Below are positions 32,194 to 41,856 of a stretch of DNA of 64,000 bases, piece after piece. The translations under genes were made by a program, and so were the position numbers. Numbering within the stretch: position 1 is the first letter of the stretch; every line of letters begins with the position of its first letter. The notes beneath the pieces are model-generated. The model saw only the letters and a list, made by a program, of their open reading frames with translations, ran no database searches and was not told where the DNA came from. The DNA comes from Ruminococcus sp. GTDB taxonomy: Bacteria; Bacillota; Clostridia; Oscillospirales; Ruminococcaceae. The DNA lies in NCBI RefSeq assembly GCF_017549005.1, contig NZ_JAFYYT010000037.1, positions 114,190-178,189 on the forward strand, read 5' to 3'.

Positions 32194-32206
32194 ATTATTC
32201 CCACTC
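32194..32206. repeat. Right attachment-site core inside the guaA 3' end
   Basis: ATTATTCCCACTC, complementary to the final GAG TGG GAA TAA of guaA. Integration restores the guaA reading frame. Confidence 0.8.
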
Positions 32207-33748
32207 CACTGTTCCTGGCGGTTTCGAGGTAATATCATAAACTACCCTGTTAACGTGCTCGACCTCGTTGCAGAGGCGGTTTGAGACCTTAGCAAGCACG
32301 TCATAAGGTATCCTTGCCCAGTCAGCTGTCATGAAATCGTCGGTAGTTACGGCACGGATAGCGATAAGATGATCGTATGTGCGGTGGTCGCCCATTACGC
32401 CGACTGTACGAACATCGGGAAGGACTGCAAAGAACTGCTTGAGCTGCTCTTCGATACCGCTCTTGCGTATCTCGTCGCGGAAGACCGCGTCGGCTTCCTG
32501 CAATATCTTGATCTTCTCCTCGGTTATCTCGCCGATGATACGAACTCCGAGTCCCGGTCCCGGGAATGGCTGACGCCATACAAGGTCGTGAGGGATACCG
32601 AGCTTTTCGCCGACCTTTCTTACTTCGTCCTTGAAAAGGTCGCCAAGAGGCTCAATAGTGCCTGCGAACTTGATATCATCGGGCATTTTTACCATATTAT
32701 GGTGAGTTTTTATAACAGCTGTGCTTCCGTGACCTGCCTGATTGCCCCTGCCCGATTCGATACGGTCGGGATAAATTGTTCCCTGTGCAAAGAAGCCGTC
32801 TGTTCCCTGTTCTCTGATCTTGTCCCAGAAAACGTTGTAGAACTCCGTACCTATGATCTTACGCTTCTGCTCGGGGTCAGTTACGCCTTTAAGTGCGGCA
32901 AGGAACTTGTCCTTGCAGTTCACGCGGACAAAGTTCATATCGAAGAGCTTTGTAAAGGTCTCCTCAACGAAATCGCCCTCGTCCTTACGCATAAGACCCT
33001 GATCCACAAACACGCAGGTGAGCTGCTTGCCTACTGCGCGGCTGAGAAGTCCTGCCGCAACGGAGGAATCCACTCCGCCCGAAAGGCCGAGTATTACCTT
33101 CTTGTCGCCTATCTGCTCGCGGAGCCTTGCAACTGTATTCTCTATAAAGTCGTCCATTACCCAGTCGCCCGTGCAGCCGCATACATTGTAGAGGAAATTA
33201 TGTAATATCTGCTTGCCGAACTCGCTGTGAGTTACCTCGGGGTGGAACTGTACGGCATATATCTTCCTTTCGGGAGCTTCAAAAGCCGCACAGGGACAGT
33301 CGTCGGACTTGGCTGTAACGCGGAAGCCGTCGGGAAGCTTGCTGACGAAATCGGTATGGCTCATCCAGACAACGCTCTTCTGCGGAACGTCCCTGAACAG
33401 CAGGCTGTCGGAATCCTGAGTGATCTCGATCTTTCCGTATTCGCTTTTTTCACAGCTCTCGACCTTTCCGCCGAGGGTATAGGCAACGAGCTGACAGCCG
33501 TAGCAGATACCGAGAACAGGCACGCCGATGCTGAATATCTCCTCGGAGATATGGGGCGAGCTCGGGTCGTAAACGCTGTTGGGACCGCCTGTGAAAATGA
33601 TAGCGGTTGGGTTCATCGCCTTGATCTCGCTGATAGGCATGTCAAATCTCTTGATCTCGCAGTATACACCGCACTCACGGACTCTTCTTGCAATGAGCTG
33701 GTTATACTGACCGCCGAAATCAAGGACGATACAGAGCTGGTTAGACAT
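32195..33748 (-). CDS. guaA: GMP synthase (glutamine-hydrolysing)
   Basis: 517 residues. The class I glutamine amidotransferase domain (1-190) has the nucleophile motif GICYGCQ and the His-Glu pair in QFHPEVTHS. The ATP-pyrophosphatase domain has the P-loop [11 protein letters not shown] near 225. The C-terminal dimerisation domain ends [13 protein letters not shown]. It converts XMP to GMP in the cytoplasm. A mobile element abuts its stop codon but leaves the protein complete. Confidence 0.97.
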   Translation of the reverse strand: MSNQLCIVLDFGGQYNQLIARRVRECGVYCEIKRFDMPISEIKAMNPTAIIFTGGPNSVYDPSSPHISEEIFSIGVPVLGICYGCQLVAYTLGGKVESCEKSEYGKIEITQDSDSLLFRDVPQKSVVWMSHTDFVSKLPDGFRVTAKSDDCPCAAFEAPERKIYAVQFHPEVTHSEFGKQILHNFLYNVCGCTGDWVMDDFIENTVARLREQIGDKKVILGLSGGVDSSVAAGLLSRAVGKQLTCVFVDQGLMRKDEGDFVEETFTKLFDMNFVRVNCKDKFLAALKGVTDPEQKRKIIGTEFYNVFWDKIREQGTDGFFAQGTIYPDRIESGRGNQAGHGSTAVIKTHHNMVKMPDDIKFAGTIEPLGDLFKDEVRKVGEKLGIPHDLVWRQPFPGPGLGVRIIGEITEEKIKILQEADAVFRDEIRKSGIEEQLKQFFAVLPDVRTVGVMGDHRTYDHLIAIRAVTTDDFMTADWARIPYDVLAKVSNRLCNEVEHVNRVVYDITSKPPGTVEWE

Positions 33749-33794
33749 AAGTCCCTCCTTAACTTCCGCTTTGCGGCAGCGGACGCCATATTTC

Positions 33795-33937
33795 TAAATG
33801 CATAATGCCTAATGCGTAATTCGTTATTCAAATCAGTCGGCATAAGCCGACACATTAATTACGCATTATGAATTAAAACATGGTTTTGCCAAGCAAAACC
33901 ATGTTTATATTATGCCACATTTCAGAGGAAATTTCAA
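33795..33937 (-). promoter_or_regulatory. guaA promoter and structured leader
   Basis: Minus-strand TTGAAA (33937-33932) and CATAAT (33914-33909), 17 bp apart. The start of the transcript forms the hairpin ACATGGTTTTGC/GCAAAACCATGT, and further down lies a palindrome with arms TAATGCGTAATT/AATTACGCATTA. No purine-riboswitch core is seen. The 331-bp gap to the next gene otherwise holds only its promoter. Confidence 0.6.
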
Positions 33938-34019
33938 GGGCTTGAGAAGATTTTTTTGCCGTCTGAAAAGTTGTATTACCAATTATGGTTAAAATTCATA
34001 AAATAATCATACAGACCTA

Positions 34020-34048
34020 TTGAATTTAATAACATTTTGTGGTATACT
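34020..34048 (+). promoter_or_regulatory. Promoter of the HD hydrolase gene
   Basis: TTGAAT and TATACT with 17-bp spacing, 33 bp before the ATG; GGGAG forms the ribosome site. Confidence 0.75.
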
Positions 34049-34080
34049 ATATATGTATCGAATAACAAGGGAGTATACAA

Positions 34081-34683
34081 ATGACACCAAAAGAAGAATT
34101 TATCTCAATATATAAAGAAAACATCAAGCGAGAGGGAGCTGACAAGCTCCTGGAGTACCTCGAAAAGAGTGATTTCTTTACAGCACCCAGCAGCACACGC
34201 TACCACGGTTCATATGAAGGTGGTCTCGTTCAGCACAGCGTGAACGTGTACCACTGCCTTAAAGATTACCTTTCCCGCCCCCGTACCAGGGAGCTCTACG
34301 GTATGGATTACTCAGACGAAACGATCGCGCTGGTATCGCTCCTTCATGACGTCTGCAAGATCAATTTCTATACCGTCGAGATGAGAAACAAAAAGAACGA
34401 AGAAACGGGTCAGTGGGAGAAAGTACCATATTTCGCAATAAATGATACCCTACCATATGGACACGGAGAAAAATCTGTGTACATACTCTCAGGCTTTTTC
34501 TACGGAGACAACCGTCTTACCCGCGAGGAAGCTTTTGCAATACGGTACCACATGGGCTTCTCGGGAGTTGAGGACAAGAATACCATCGGCAGGGCACTTG
34601 AAATGTACCCGCTCGCTCTGGCACTGAACGTGGCCGATATGGAAGCCTCTTACTACCTTGAAGGCTCAAATAAAAAAATGTAA
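34081..34683 (+). CDS. HD-domain phosphohydrolase
   Basis: 200 residues. Metal-binding residues lie in VQHSVNVYH (about 50), the paired LLHDVCK (about 98) and DMEAS near the C-terminus, as in HD hydrolases that remove phosphate from nucleotides or cyclic nucleotides. Single-domain cytoplasmic protein. The exact substrate is not predictable. The amylase gene starts 13 bp after its stop, so they are likely one transcript. Confidence 0.82.
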   Translation: MTPKEEFISIYKENIKREGADKLLEYLEKSDFFTAPSSTRYHGSYEGGLVQHSVNVYHCLKDYLSRPRTRELYGMDYSDETIALVSLLHDVCKINFYTVEMRNKKNEETGQWEKVPYFAINDTLPYGHGEKSVYILSGFFYGDNRLTREEAFAIRYHMGFSGVEDKNTIGRALEMYPLALALNVADMEASYYLEGSNKKM

Positions 34684-34696
34684 GGAGTTTTTTATT

Positions 34697-36286
34697 ATGA
34701 ACTGGTATGATAATGCTATTATCTATCACATCTATCCTCTCGGCTTTTGCGGTGCGCCGAAGTTCAACGACGGGAGCGAGGATGTGACCTACCGGCTTGA
34801 CAAGATCCTCGAATGGATACCTCATCTCAAGGAGATGAACGTGGACGCAGTCTATTTCGGACCTGTTTTTGAGTCCGTCGAACATGGCTATGATACCATT
34901 GATTACAAGAAGATCGACCGGCGCCTGGGCGATAACAATTCATTCCGCTTTATCTGCGACAGGCTCCATGAGAACGGAATACGCATAATACTGGACGGAG
35001 TCTTCAATCATGTAGGCAGAAGATTCCCTCAGTTCATCGACGTGCAGGAAAAGGGTCAGGCGTCCGAGTACTGCGGCTGGTTCCAGAATCTCAATTTCGG
35101 CGGTCCGAGCCCCTACGGCGACCCGTTCTGGTATGAGGGCTGGAACGGTCATTACAACCTCGTAAAGCTCAATCTCCGCAATCCCGGCGTTTGCGACCAT
35201 ATCATCGACGCAATAAACTACTGGATAGATTCCTTTGACATCGACGGTATACGCTTTGACGCCGCAGACTGCATAGATTTTGACTTCTTCAAGAGGATAA
35301 GGAGCTTCTGCAAGGGCAGAAAGCCTGATTTCTGGCTGGTCGGCGAGATAATCCACGGCGACTACAACAGATGGGCAAATCCCGAAATGCTCGACAGCGT
35401 TACGAACTATGAGTGCTACAAGGGCTTATGGTCGTCACACAACGATAAGAACTACTTCGAGATAGACTATTCCATCAACAGGCAGTCTGGAGCAAACGGC
35501 GGTATCTACCGCAATATCAACCTCTACAACTTCGTGGACAACCATGACGTCAACCGTCTTGCAAGCACTCTCCACAACAATGCACATCTGCCCCTCGTTT
35601 ATACACTCATGTACACAATGCCAGGTATACCTTCTGTTTACTACGGAAGCGAATACGGCATAGAGGGCAGAAAGGAGAACAATTCAGACGACAATCTCCG
35701 TCCGTGTCTCCATCTTAATGACCTTTCCGAGCACGGAAACAAGTCGCTTTACAGTCATATCGTAAAGCTGGGACGCATTTACCGCTCATATCCTGCCCTC
35801 AGAACAGGCAATTACGAGCGTATAATGATAACCAATCAGCAGCTTCTGTTCAAGAAGACACAGGGCGAGCAGACAGTTTACGTTGCTCTCAACCTCGGCG
35901 ACTACGAGTACGACCTCAACTTCAAGACCCACATGAAAGGCCTTGTGAACGTATTCACAGCAGAGCCGCTCAGGATAGATGACGGAAATGCCTATGTCCG
36001 CATGAGACCGTACACAGCAATGATAATAGTTGCCGATGATATCGTAAATACCCAGCCGGAAGTTGAAGAGACTGTCCCCGATGAGGATACAGAGATCGTT
36101 ATCGGCGGAAAGTACCGCCACTTCAAGGGCAATGAGTATGAGCTCATCGCAGTAGCACGCCACAGCGAGACGATGGAAGAGCTTGTTGTATACAAGTCTC
36201 TCAAGGACGGCGAGGTCTGGGCAAGACCAAAGTCCATGTTCATCGGGAAAGCAGGTGACGCCAGGCGATTCACAAAAATCGACTGA
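34697..36286 (+). CDS. GH13 alpha-amylase-family enzyme with C-terminal DUF1653 domain
   Basis: 529 residues from the ATG at 34697 (AAGGAG). No signal peptide, so it is cytoplasmic. GH13 regions: DGVFNHVG, nucleophile Asp188 in GIRFDAAD, acid/base Glu217 in LVGEIIHG, and His283-Asp284 in FVDNHD. Likely a maltodextrin or cyclodextrin hydrolase of glycogen or starch breakdown. Residues about 470-527 form a DUF1653 domain (GGKYRHFKGNEYELIAVARH, WARPKSMF), usually a free-standing small protein; its attachment to GH13 is uncommon. Downstream of an HD hydrolase, with a terminator after it. Confidence 0.87.
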   Translation: MNWYDNAIIYHIYPLGFCGAPKFNDGSEDVTYRLDKILEWIPHLKEMNVDAVYFGPVFESVEHGYDTIDYKKIDRRLGDNNSFRFICDRLHENGIRIILDGVFNHVGRRFPQFIDVQEKGQASEYCGWFQNLNFGGPSPYGDPFWYEGWNGHYNLVKLNLRNPGVCDHIIDAINYWIDSFDIDGIRFDAADCIDFDFFKRIRSFCKGRKPDFWLVGEIIHGDYNRWANPEMLDSVTNYECYKGLWSSHNDKNYFEIDYSINRQSGANGGIYRNINLYNFVDNHDVNRLASTLHNNAHLPLVYTLMYTMPGIPSVYYGSEYGIEGRKENNSDDNLRPCLHLNDLSEHGNKSLYSHIVKLGRIYRSYPALRTGNYERIMITNQQLLFKKTQGEQTVYVALNLGDYEYDLNFKTHMKGLVNVFTAEPLRIDDGNAYVRMRPYTAMIIVADDIVNTQPEVEETVPDEDTEIVIGGKYRHFKGNEYELIAVARHSETMEELVVYKSLKDGEVWARPKSMFIGKAGDARRFTKID

Positions 36287-36303
36287 CAATAAGGAATAAT
36301 ATC

Positions 36304-36335
36304 AGCGCCGATACAAATGTATCGGCGCTTTTTTC
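36304..36335 (+). terminator. Terminator after the GH13 gene
   Basis: AGCGCCGATAC/GTATCGGCGCT stem, 4-nt loop, T run; also touches the stop of the convergent epimerase gene. Confidence 0.88.
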
Positions 36336-37200
36336 AATATCCGATAAGGTAACCGTCAAGCGTTTCATGCACTGCCTTTTCCAAATCGCCGAACATAAAA
36401 CCCGAAGCCTCCGCTTTTGAGGTGTCAAGAGTCGCAAAGGACGGATATCCGTTATACGGAGCAGCTTCACCGCTGTCCGAAAGCAGGGCTTTTCTTCCTG
36501 TTTTCTGCTCTATAAAGCCAATTATCTCCCTTACAGAGATATCTCCGCGGCAGCAGCCGTTTACAGCTCCGAAAATTTCATTTTCAGCAGCATATGCAAG
36601 GAACTCTCCTGCTTCACGCTCATGAATGAAGCTTATGCGCGAGTCCATATCATCTATATGCATCGGCTCCCCTGCAAGTATCTTTTCCGCATAAAACCTG
36701 AGTCTGCCGGTATAGTCATGACTGCCTATGACCACGGGACAGCGTACAGCTGCGTATTTCTGTTCCGGATAGCGCTGCACAAGAGCGCACTCTGCCTGTC
36801 TCTTTGCTTCGGCGTAATCAAAGTCAGCCCTTTCGCACCATATGAGCCTGTGTTCTGCGGGGACAAAGCTGCTTTCGGGCGTTGCCCTGCCGATATCCGC
36901 ATACACGGAGGAAGTCGACATAAGTATGTATTTCCCGCACTCCACATGGTCAAGCAGCCTTTTCACATCGTTTGACGAGTATGCTATCTTGTCGATGACA
37001 GCGTCAAAGCGCCTGCCGTCAAGCGCAGCCGCGATACTCGCTTCATCGCTCCTGTCAAGGCACAGCCTTCTGACTCTGCCGCCGAAGCTGTCAGGAGTCC
37101 TTCCCCTTGTTGCTATTGTCACATCATGACCGTCGGCAATCAGCTTTTCTGTCATCGGTATGCCGAAAAAACGGGTACCGCCCACAACAAGGATATTCAT
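36334..37200 (-). CDS. NAD-dependent epimerase/dehydratase (extended SDR)
   Basis: 288 residues. The N-terminal Rossmann fold starts MNILVVGGTRFFG, a GxxxxxG variant of the NAD site; STSSVY and the YAEAK catalytic Tyr-Lys fit the atypical extended SDR class with sugar-nucleotide-like substrates. Its ATG overlaps the GNAT stop by 4 bp. Substrate unknown. Confidence 0.82.
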   Translation of the reverse strand: MNILVVGGTRFFGIPMTEKLIADGHDVTIATRGRTPDSFGGRVRRLCLDRSDEASIAAALDGRRFDAVIDKIAYSSNDVKRLLDHVECGKYILMSTSSVYADIGRATPESSFVPAEHRLIWCERADFDYAEAKRQAECALVQRYPEQKYAAVRCPVVIGSHDYTGRLRFYAEKILAGEPMHIDDMDSRISFIHEREAGEFLAYAAENEIFGAVNGCCRGDISVREIIGFIEQKTGRKALLSDSGEAAPYNGYPSFATLDTSKAEASGFMFGDLEKAVHETLDGYLIGY

Positions 37201-37661
37201 TTCAGAAGCTCCTTTTTCATATAGTCATAGCAGAGATAATCGCCGTTTTCAGTGAGTATCTTATGAAATCCGACTTCCTTGTAGCCCTTCCTGAGGTAGA
37301 TTTCCTTTGCAGGAAGAGAGGAGCTGAGCTCCGCAAAGCCGTATTTTTGCGCGGCAAGCTCCTCGGCAAAGGCAATGAGCCTGCCGCCGAAACCATTTCC
37401 CTGATATTCGGGAAGTACGAAAAGTCTGTTTATCTCACAGCCGTTTACTGTTACCGTACCTGCCGCGTTTCCCTTGTCATCAGTCAGCAGAAAAGCGTTT
37501 CCCTCCTCAATGTCCTTTCTTATATGCTCGTCGGAGTGATGAGCGAGAAAGAAATCCACAGCTCCCGCAGGATAATAATGGGGATATACCGCCTTTATCG
37601 TTCTGTGGGCTATGTCCTTTACAAGCCCGAGCTCCGAAATATCTGCCTTTCTTATATCCAT
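37197..37661 (-). CDS. GNAT family N-acetyltransferase
   Basis: 154 residues from the ATG at 37661 (AAGGAG, 9-nt spacing). The acetyl-CoA loop EYQGNGFGGRL and GYKEVGFHK C-terminus are typical of GNAT enzymes. Two-gene operon with the epimerase. Acceptor unknown. Confidence 0.85.
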   Translation of the reverse strand: MDIRKADISELGLVKDIAHRTIKAVYPHYYPAGAVDFFLAHHSDEHIRKDIEEGNAFLLTDDKGNAAGTVTVNGCEINRLFVLPEYQGNGFGGRLIAFAEELAAQKYGFAELSSSLPAKEIYLRKGYKEVGFHKILTENGDYLCYDYMKKELLK

Positions 37662-37824
37662 TCCGTTCATCTCCTTCATAAATGGTATTATAAAGCAAAA
37701 AATGGGAGATGTCAATGCTTGCAATTGCAGACTTATCGTGATATAATATATTTGTATGCGCCGCCTGCCAACTTGCAGGCAGCAGTCTCAGAAAGCAATC
37801 TTTTATCACCGAAAAGGAGATTTT

Positions 37825-40647
37825 ATGACCGATAAGATCATCATTAAGGGTGCAAGAGCAAACAACCTTAAAAATATAGACCTTGAACTCCCACGTGACC
37901 GCCTGATAGTCATGACGGGACTTTCGGGCTCGGGCAAGTCCTCCCTTGCCTTCGACACAATATATGCTGACGGTCAGCGCCGTTATGTGGAAAGCCTTTC
38001 CTCCTATGCGAGAATGTTCCTCGGACAGATGGAAAAGCCCGACGTTGACAGCATTGAAGGACTTTCCCCCGCTATTTCCATTGACCAGAAGACAACGTCG
38101 AAAAATCCGCGCTCAACAGTGGGAACAGTCACCGAGATATACGACTATCTCCGTCTTCTCTACGCAAGGATAGGTATTCCTCACTGTCCCGTCTGCGGAA
38201 GGGAGATATCACAGCAGACTATCGACCAGATGGTGGATACTCTCATGGCTCTGCCTGCCGGTACGAAGCTGCAGCTCCTTGCGCCTATCGTAAGAAACCG
38301 CAAGGGACAGTATGCAAAGGAGCTCGAGAGCGCAAAGAAATCAGGCTTTGTACGAGCACGTATCGACGGCATAATGTATGAGCTCACTGAGGAGATAAAG
38401 CTCGACAAGAACAAGAAACACAACATAGAGATAATAGTTGACCGTATCGTCATCAAGGAGGGCATAGAGTCACGTATCACCGACAGCCTCGAAACTGTAT
38501 TCAGCCTTTCGGGCGGACTTGCCATTGCTGACGTTATCGGCGGCGAGGAGATACTTTTTTCGCAGAACTACGCCTGCCCCGAACACAATATCAGTATCGG
38601 CGAGCTCGAACCGGTCATGTTCTCATTCAACAATCCCATGGGAGCCTGCCCGAAATGTACGGGTCTCGGTGTTTTCAGACATATCGACCCCGAACTCGTA
38701 ATCCCTGACCCCGACATCTCCATTGAAGACGGAGCTATCAGCGCTTCGGGCTGGAACAGCCTTGACGAAACTTCCATAGCTACCATGTATTACCGCGCTA
38801 TCTCGAAAAAATACGGAGTTCCCATAGATGTTCCCGTAAAGCAGCTGAAAAAGGAACAACTCGACCTGTTCCTCTACGGTACGGGCGATGAAGCTCTCGA
38901 CCTCAATCGTCCTGCCTCACTTGGCGGCGGTAGCTACCGCTCACCTTTTGAGGGCGTTATAAACAACCTCGAACGCCGCTATAAGGAGACCTCCAGCGAA
39001 TACTCACGCAACGAGATAGAGGAGTACATGAGCGAGGTGAACTGCCCCGTATGTAAAGGCAAACGTCTCCGTGACGAGTACCTTGCCGTTACTGTTGGCG
39101 GAAAGAACATCAGCGAGATAACCGACCTCTCCGTAAAGGAGTGCCTGAATTTCTTCGGCGGACTGAAGCTCTCAGAGCATGATTCCTTCGTGGGAGAGCG
39201 CATTATCAAGGAAATAAAGGAGCGCCTCGGCTTTCTCAGCAGCGTGGGTCTCGACTATCTCACACTTTCGAGAGCCTCGGGTACTCTCTCTGGCGGTGAG
39301 AGCCAGCGCATAAGGCTTGCAACTCAGATAGGCTCATCACTCGTGGGAGTTCTCTATATTCTCGACGAACCAAGTATAGGACTTCATCAGCGCGACAACG
39401 ACAAGCTCATAGCAACGCTGAAACGCCTGCGCGACCTGGGCAACACCCTTATAGTAGTCGAGCACGACGACGATACGATGCTTGCCGCCGACTATATTGT
39501 CGATATCGGTCCGGGCGCCGGGATTCACGGCGGCGAGGTGGTCTTCGCAGGAACCGTGGACAAACTCCTCAAATGCAGGACTTCCATAACCGGACAGTAC
39601 CTCAGCGGCAAAAAAAAGATCGAGATACCGAAAAAGCGCAGGAGCGGAAACGGAAAGTTCCTGACAGTACGCGGAGCCTGCGAGCATAATCTCCGAAATA
39701 TCGACGTACAGATACCTCTCGGCGAGCTCGTGTGTATTACAGGCGTTTCGGGCTCGGGCAAGTCATCTCTCGTAAACGAGATAATCTACAAGCACCTTGC
39801 CTCAAAGCTCAACCGCGCAAAGACCAAGTGCGGCGAATTTGCTTCAATGGAAGGCGTTGAGAACCTTGACAAGGTCATTTGTATAGACCAGTCCCCTATC
39901 GGCAGGACCCCGCGTTCAAATCCTGCGACTTATACGGGAGTTTTCAGCGATATCCGCGACCTTTTCTCAAAAACTCCCGACGCAAAGGCTCACGGCTACA
40001 CAAGCGGACGTTTTTCCTTCAATGTCAAGGGCGGACGCTGCGAAGCCTGCGAGGGCGACGGAATAATCAAGATAGAAATGCACTTTTTGCCCGATATATA
40101 CGTTCCCTGCGAGGTCTGCAAGGGCAAGCGCTACAACCGCGAGACCCTTGAGATACACTACAAGGGAAAGTCAATATACGACGTGCTGGAAATGACGGTT
40201 GACGAGGGCGTGGAGTTTTTCGAGCATATCCCCAAGATCGCAAGGAAACTGAAGACCCTGCAGGAAGTCGGCCTCGGCTATATAAAGATCGGTCAGCCTG
40301 CCACTACCCTTTCGGGCGGCGAGGCTCAGCGCGTGAAGCTCTCCACTGAGCTCTCAAAGCGCTCGACGGGAAGCACTATCTATATCCTTGACGAGCCTAC
40401 CACGGGACTTCACACAGCCGACGTCCACAAACTGATTGACGTTTTGCAGCAGCTTACAGACCAGGGAAATACGGTACTTGTCATCGAGCACAACCTCAAC
40501 GTGATAAAGGTTGCGGACCACATCATCGACCTTGGACCCGAGGGCGGCGACGGCGGCGGAACTGTAGTCGCACAGGGTACTCCCGAAGAAGTGGCAAATT
40601 GCAAGGCTTCATATACGGGACAGTATCTGAAGCCCTACCTGAAATAG
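37825..40647 (+). CDS. uvrA: Excinuclease ABC subunit A
   Basis: 940 residues from the ATG at 37825 (AAAAGGAG). Two ABC ATPase modules with Walker [10 protein letters not shown] and GVSGSGKSS, signature [12 protein letters not shown] and [11 protein letters not shown], and zinc fingers CPVCGR and CEACEGDG...CEVCKGKRY. Damage recognition in nucleotide excision repair with UvrB. A promoter with -10 TATAAT at about 37742 precedes it; no clear Clostridial LexA box seen. Single-gene unit with a strong terminator. Confidence 0.97.
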   Translation: MTDKIIIKGARANNLKNIDLELPRDRLIVMTGLSGSGKSSLAFDTIYADGQRRYVESLSSYARMFLGQMEKPDVDSIEGLSPAISIDQKTTSKNPRSTVGTVTEIYDYLRLLYARIGIPHCPVCGREISQQTIDQMVDTLMALPAGTKLQLLAPIVRNRKGQYAKELESAKKSGFVRARIDGIMYELTEEIKLDKNKKHNIEIIVDRIVIKEGIESRITDSLETVFSLSGGLAIADVIGGEEILFSQNYACPEHNISIGELEPVMFSFNNPMGACPKCTGLGVFRHIDPELVIPDPDISIEDGAISASGWNSLDETSIATMYYRAISKKYGVPIDVPVKQLKKEQLDLFLYGTGDEALDLNRPASLGGGSYRSPFEGVINNLERRYKETSSEYSRNEIEEYMSEVNCPVCKGKRLRDEYLAVTVGGKNISEITDLSVKECLNFFGGLKLSEHDSFVGERIIKEIKERLGFLSSVGLDYLTLSRASGTLSGGESQRIRLATQIGSSLVGVLYILDEPSIGLHQRDNDKLIATLKRLRDLGNTLIVVEHDDDTMLAADYIVDIGPGAGIHGGEVVFAGTVDKLLKCRTSITGQYLSGKKKIEIPKKRRSGNGKFLTVRGACEHNLRNIDVQIPLGELVCITGVSGSGKSSLVNEIIYKHLASKLNRAKTKCGEFASMEGVENLDKVICIDQSPIGRTPRSNPATYTGVFSDIRDLFSKTPDAKAHGYTSGRFSFNVKGGRCEACEGDGIIKIEMHFLPDIYVPCEVCKGKRYNRETLEIHYKGKSIYDVLEMTVDEGVEFFEHIPKIARKLKTLQEVGLGYIKIGQPATTLSGGEAQRVKLSTELSKRSTGSTIYILDEPTTGLHTADVHKLIDVLQQLTDQGNTVLVIEHNLNVIKVADHIIDLGPEGGDGGGTVVAQGTPEEVANCKASYTGQYLKPYLK

Positions 40648-40658
40648 AATAAAACTGA

Positions 40659-40700
40659 AAAAAATCCCCCAAGCGTTCAATTTTGCTCGGGGGATTTTTT
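40659..40700. terminator. Terminator after uvrA
   Basis: AATCCCCC-AGC / GCT-GGGGGATT stem with T6 end; A-rich on the other side, so bidirectional and usable by the convergent methyltransferase. Confidence 0.85.
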
Positions 40701-40768
40701 AATCCGTTAGCTTGCAGAGGACGACGCCGCATCGCCCCGAAGCTGAACATTGTATGACGGCCTGAGGG

Positions 40769-41560
40769 CTATATCTTTTTAAGTATGGCAATTGCCGCAT
40801 AGTGCAGCACATCGAACTCCTCGGGAGCAATGCTGTTCAGCATTGCCATATGCTCGCGCTCCCACGCCTCGGTCTCCTCTTTGCTCAGTGAAGCCTCAAC
40901 TCCGCGGCAGGCTTTCATTCTGCCGTTCCAGCTCTCACGGGTGAAGTGCACATTCACGTCGGACTCCACACGCTCTGCTATCCTGAACCTTTTCAGCACC
41001 TCGTTATCAATGAATACAGGCCTTCTTGTCCAGCCGCCGCCCGTCCATGTGGGATTGTATTTCAGTACGAGCTCCTCGCTCTTTCCTGCTATTTTATCTT
41101 CAAAAGGCAGCCATGCCATCTGCATTATAACAAGACTTCCGTCGTTTTTAAGCAAATCACAGAGCTTCGGTACAAGCTTCCTGCAGTCGAAGTACCAGAA
41201 GCACTGACAGGCAGTGATAACGTCAAAGGTTCCGCTCGGAAAATCTATATCCTCCGCAGGCGAAGCAATGAAGTCAATGTCCATGCCGCCCTGTTCCGCA
41301 AGGAGCTTTGCCTGTTCTATCTGATTAACGGAAATATCGCTTCCTGTCCACTTGGCTCCAAATCTGTACATGTTACGCGGGATAACTCCCGTTCCTGTTC
41401 CGAGGTCAAGTACGGACTGCCCCCTGACGCAGAGTCCGCGCTTAACGAGAGCTTCATAGAACTCCTGTGGGTAAATGTCTCTGTACTTAGCATAGTTTGC
41501 GGAAGTTCTGCCCCAATCGAAAGCTTTTCCGCCGTCGATATCCTTATTTACGATATCCAT
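40769..41560 (-). CDS. Class I SAM-dependent methyltransferase
   Basis: 263 residues from the ATG at 41560 (AGGAG at 8-nt spacing). Motif I VLDLGTGTGVIP near 44-55, then ASPAEDIDFPSGTFDVITACQ (motifs II/III) match UbiE/Tam-like small-molecule methyltransferases. Substrate unknown. Single gene, divergent from the PL11 gene. Confidence 0.85.
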   Translation of the reverse strand: MDIVNKDIDGGKAFDWGRTSANYAKYRDIYPQEFYEALVKRGLCVRGQSVLDLGTGTGVIPRNMYRFGAKWTGSDISVNQIEQAKLLAEQGGMDIDFIASPAEDIDFPSGTFDVITACQCFWYFDCRKLVPKLCDLLKNDGSLVIMQMAWLPFEDKIAGKSEELVLKYNPTWTGGGWTRRPVFIDNEVLKRFRIAERVESDVNVHFTRESWNGRMKACRGVEASLSKEETEAWEREHMAMLNSIAPEEFDVLHYAAIAILKKI

Positions 41561-41762
41561 TTTCATAGCTCCTTTCAAAATAAAAAATATAGTATATGAT
41601 ATCACTTTTCCTCCTCATTGTCAAGGAATGGAACTGCGTTTTACGAAGCGATCCTGCTTTTGGTATGACATATTATGTCATATATCATTAAATTTTACTG
41701 CATTATTTTACATAAGCAAAGCCGTTGTGGACAAAAAAGTGTAAAAACGATACAATAAATCA

Positions 41763-41791
41763 TTGCAAAATTATGAATAAGCGTGTATAAT
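41763..41791 (+). promoter_or_regulatory. Promoter of the PL11 lyase gene
   Basis: TTGCAA-N17-TATAAT; the GH2 gene has the same -35 word and spacing (48406-48434). Confidence 0.7.
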
Positions 41792-41856
41792 ATAATGGAC
41801 GAGGACCGCAGTCCTGAGATCGTGAAAAAATAAAAAAATTGACTGGGGGAATTACA

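Larger units (their letters stand above)
22050..32206. mobile_element. Mobilizable integrative element inserted at the 3' end of guaA
   Basis: Bounded by the 13-bp direct repeat ATTATTCCCACTC (22050-22062 and 32194-32206); the right copy covers the last codons and stop of guaA. Between them lie a tyrosine integrase, small excisionase-like gene, MobC-like protein, RepA-like ATPase, MobV relaxase, XRE regulator and a type IIG restriction-modification enzyme. Paired TGTTGCC motifs lie just inside both ends. There are no type IV secretion genes, so transfer would need a helper. The 3' end of guaA is a well-known integration site. Confidence 0.87.

Noticed and set aside
22050-32206. Prophage
   Set aside because: Integrase and XRE regulator are present but no capsid, tail, terminase or lysis genes; MobV relaxase marks it as mobilizable element.
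33749-33937. Purine riboswitch before guaA
   Set aside because: Hairpins are present but the conserved three-way junction core of purine riboswitches is not found.
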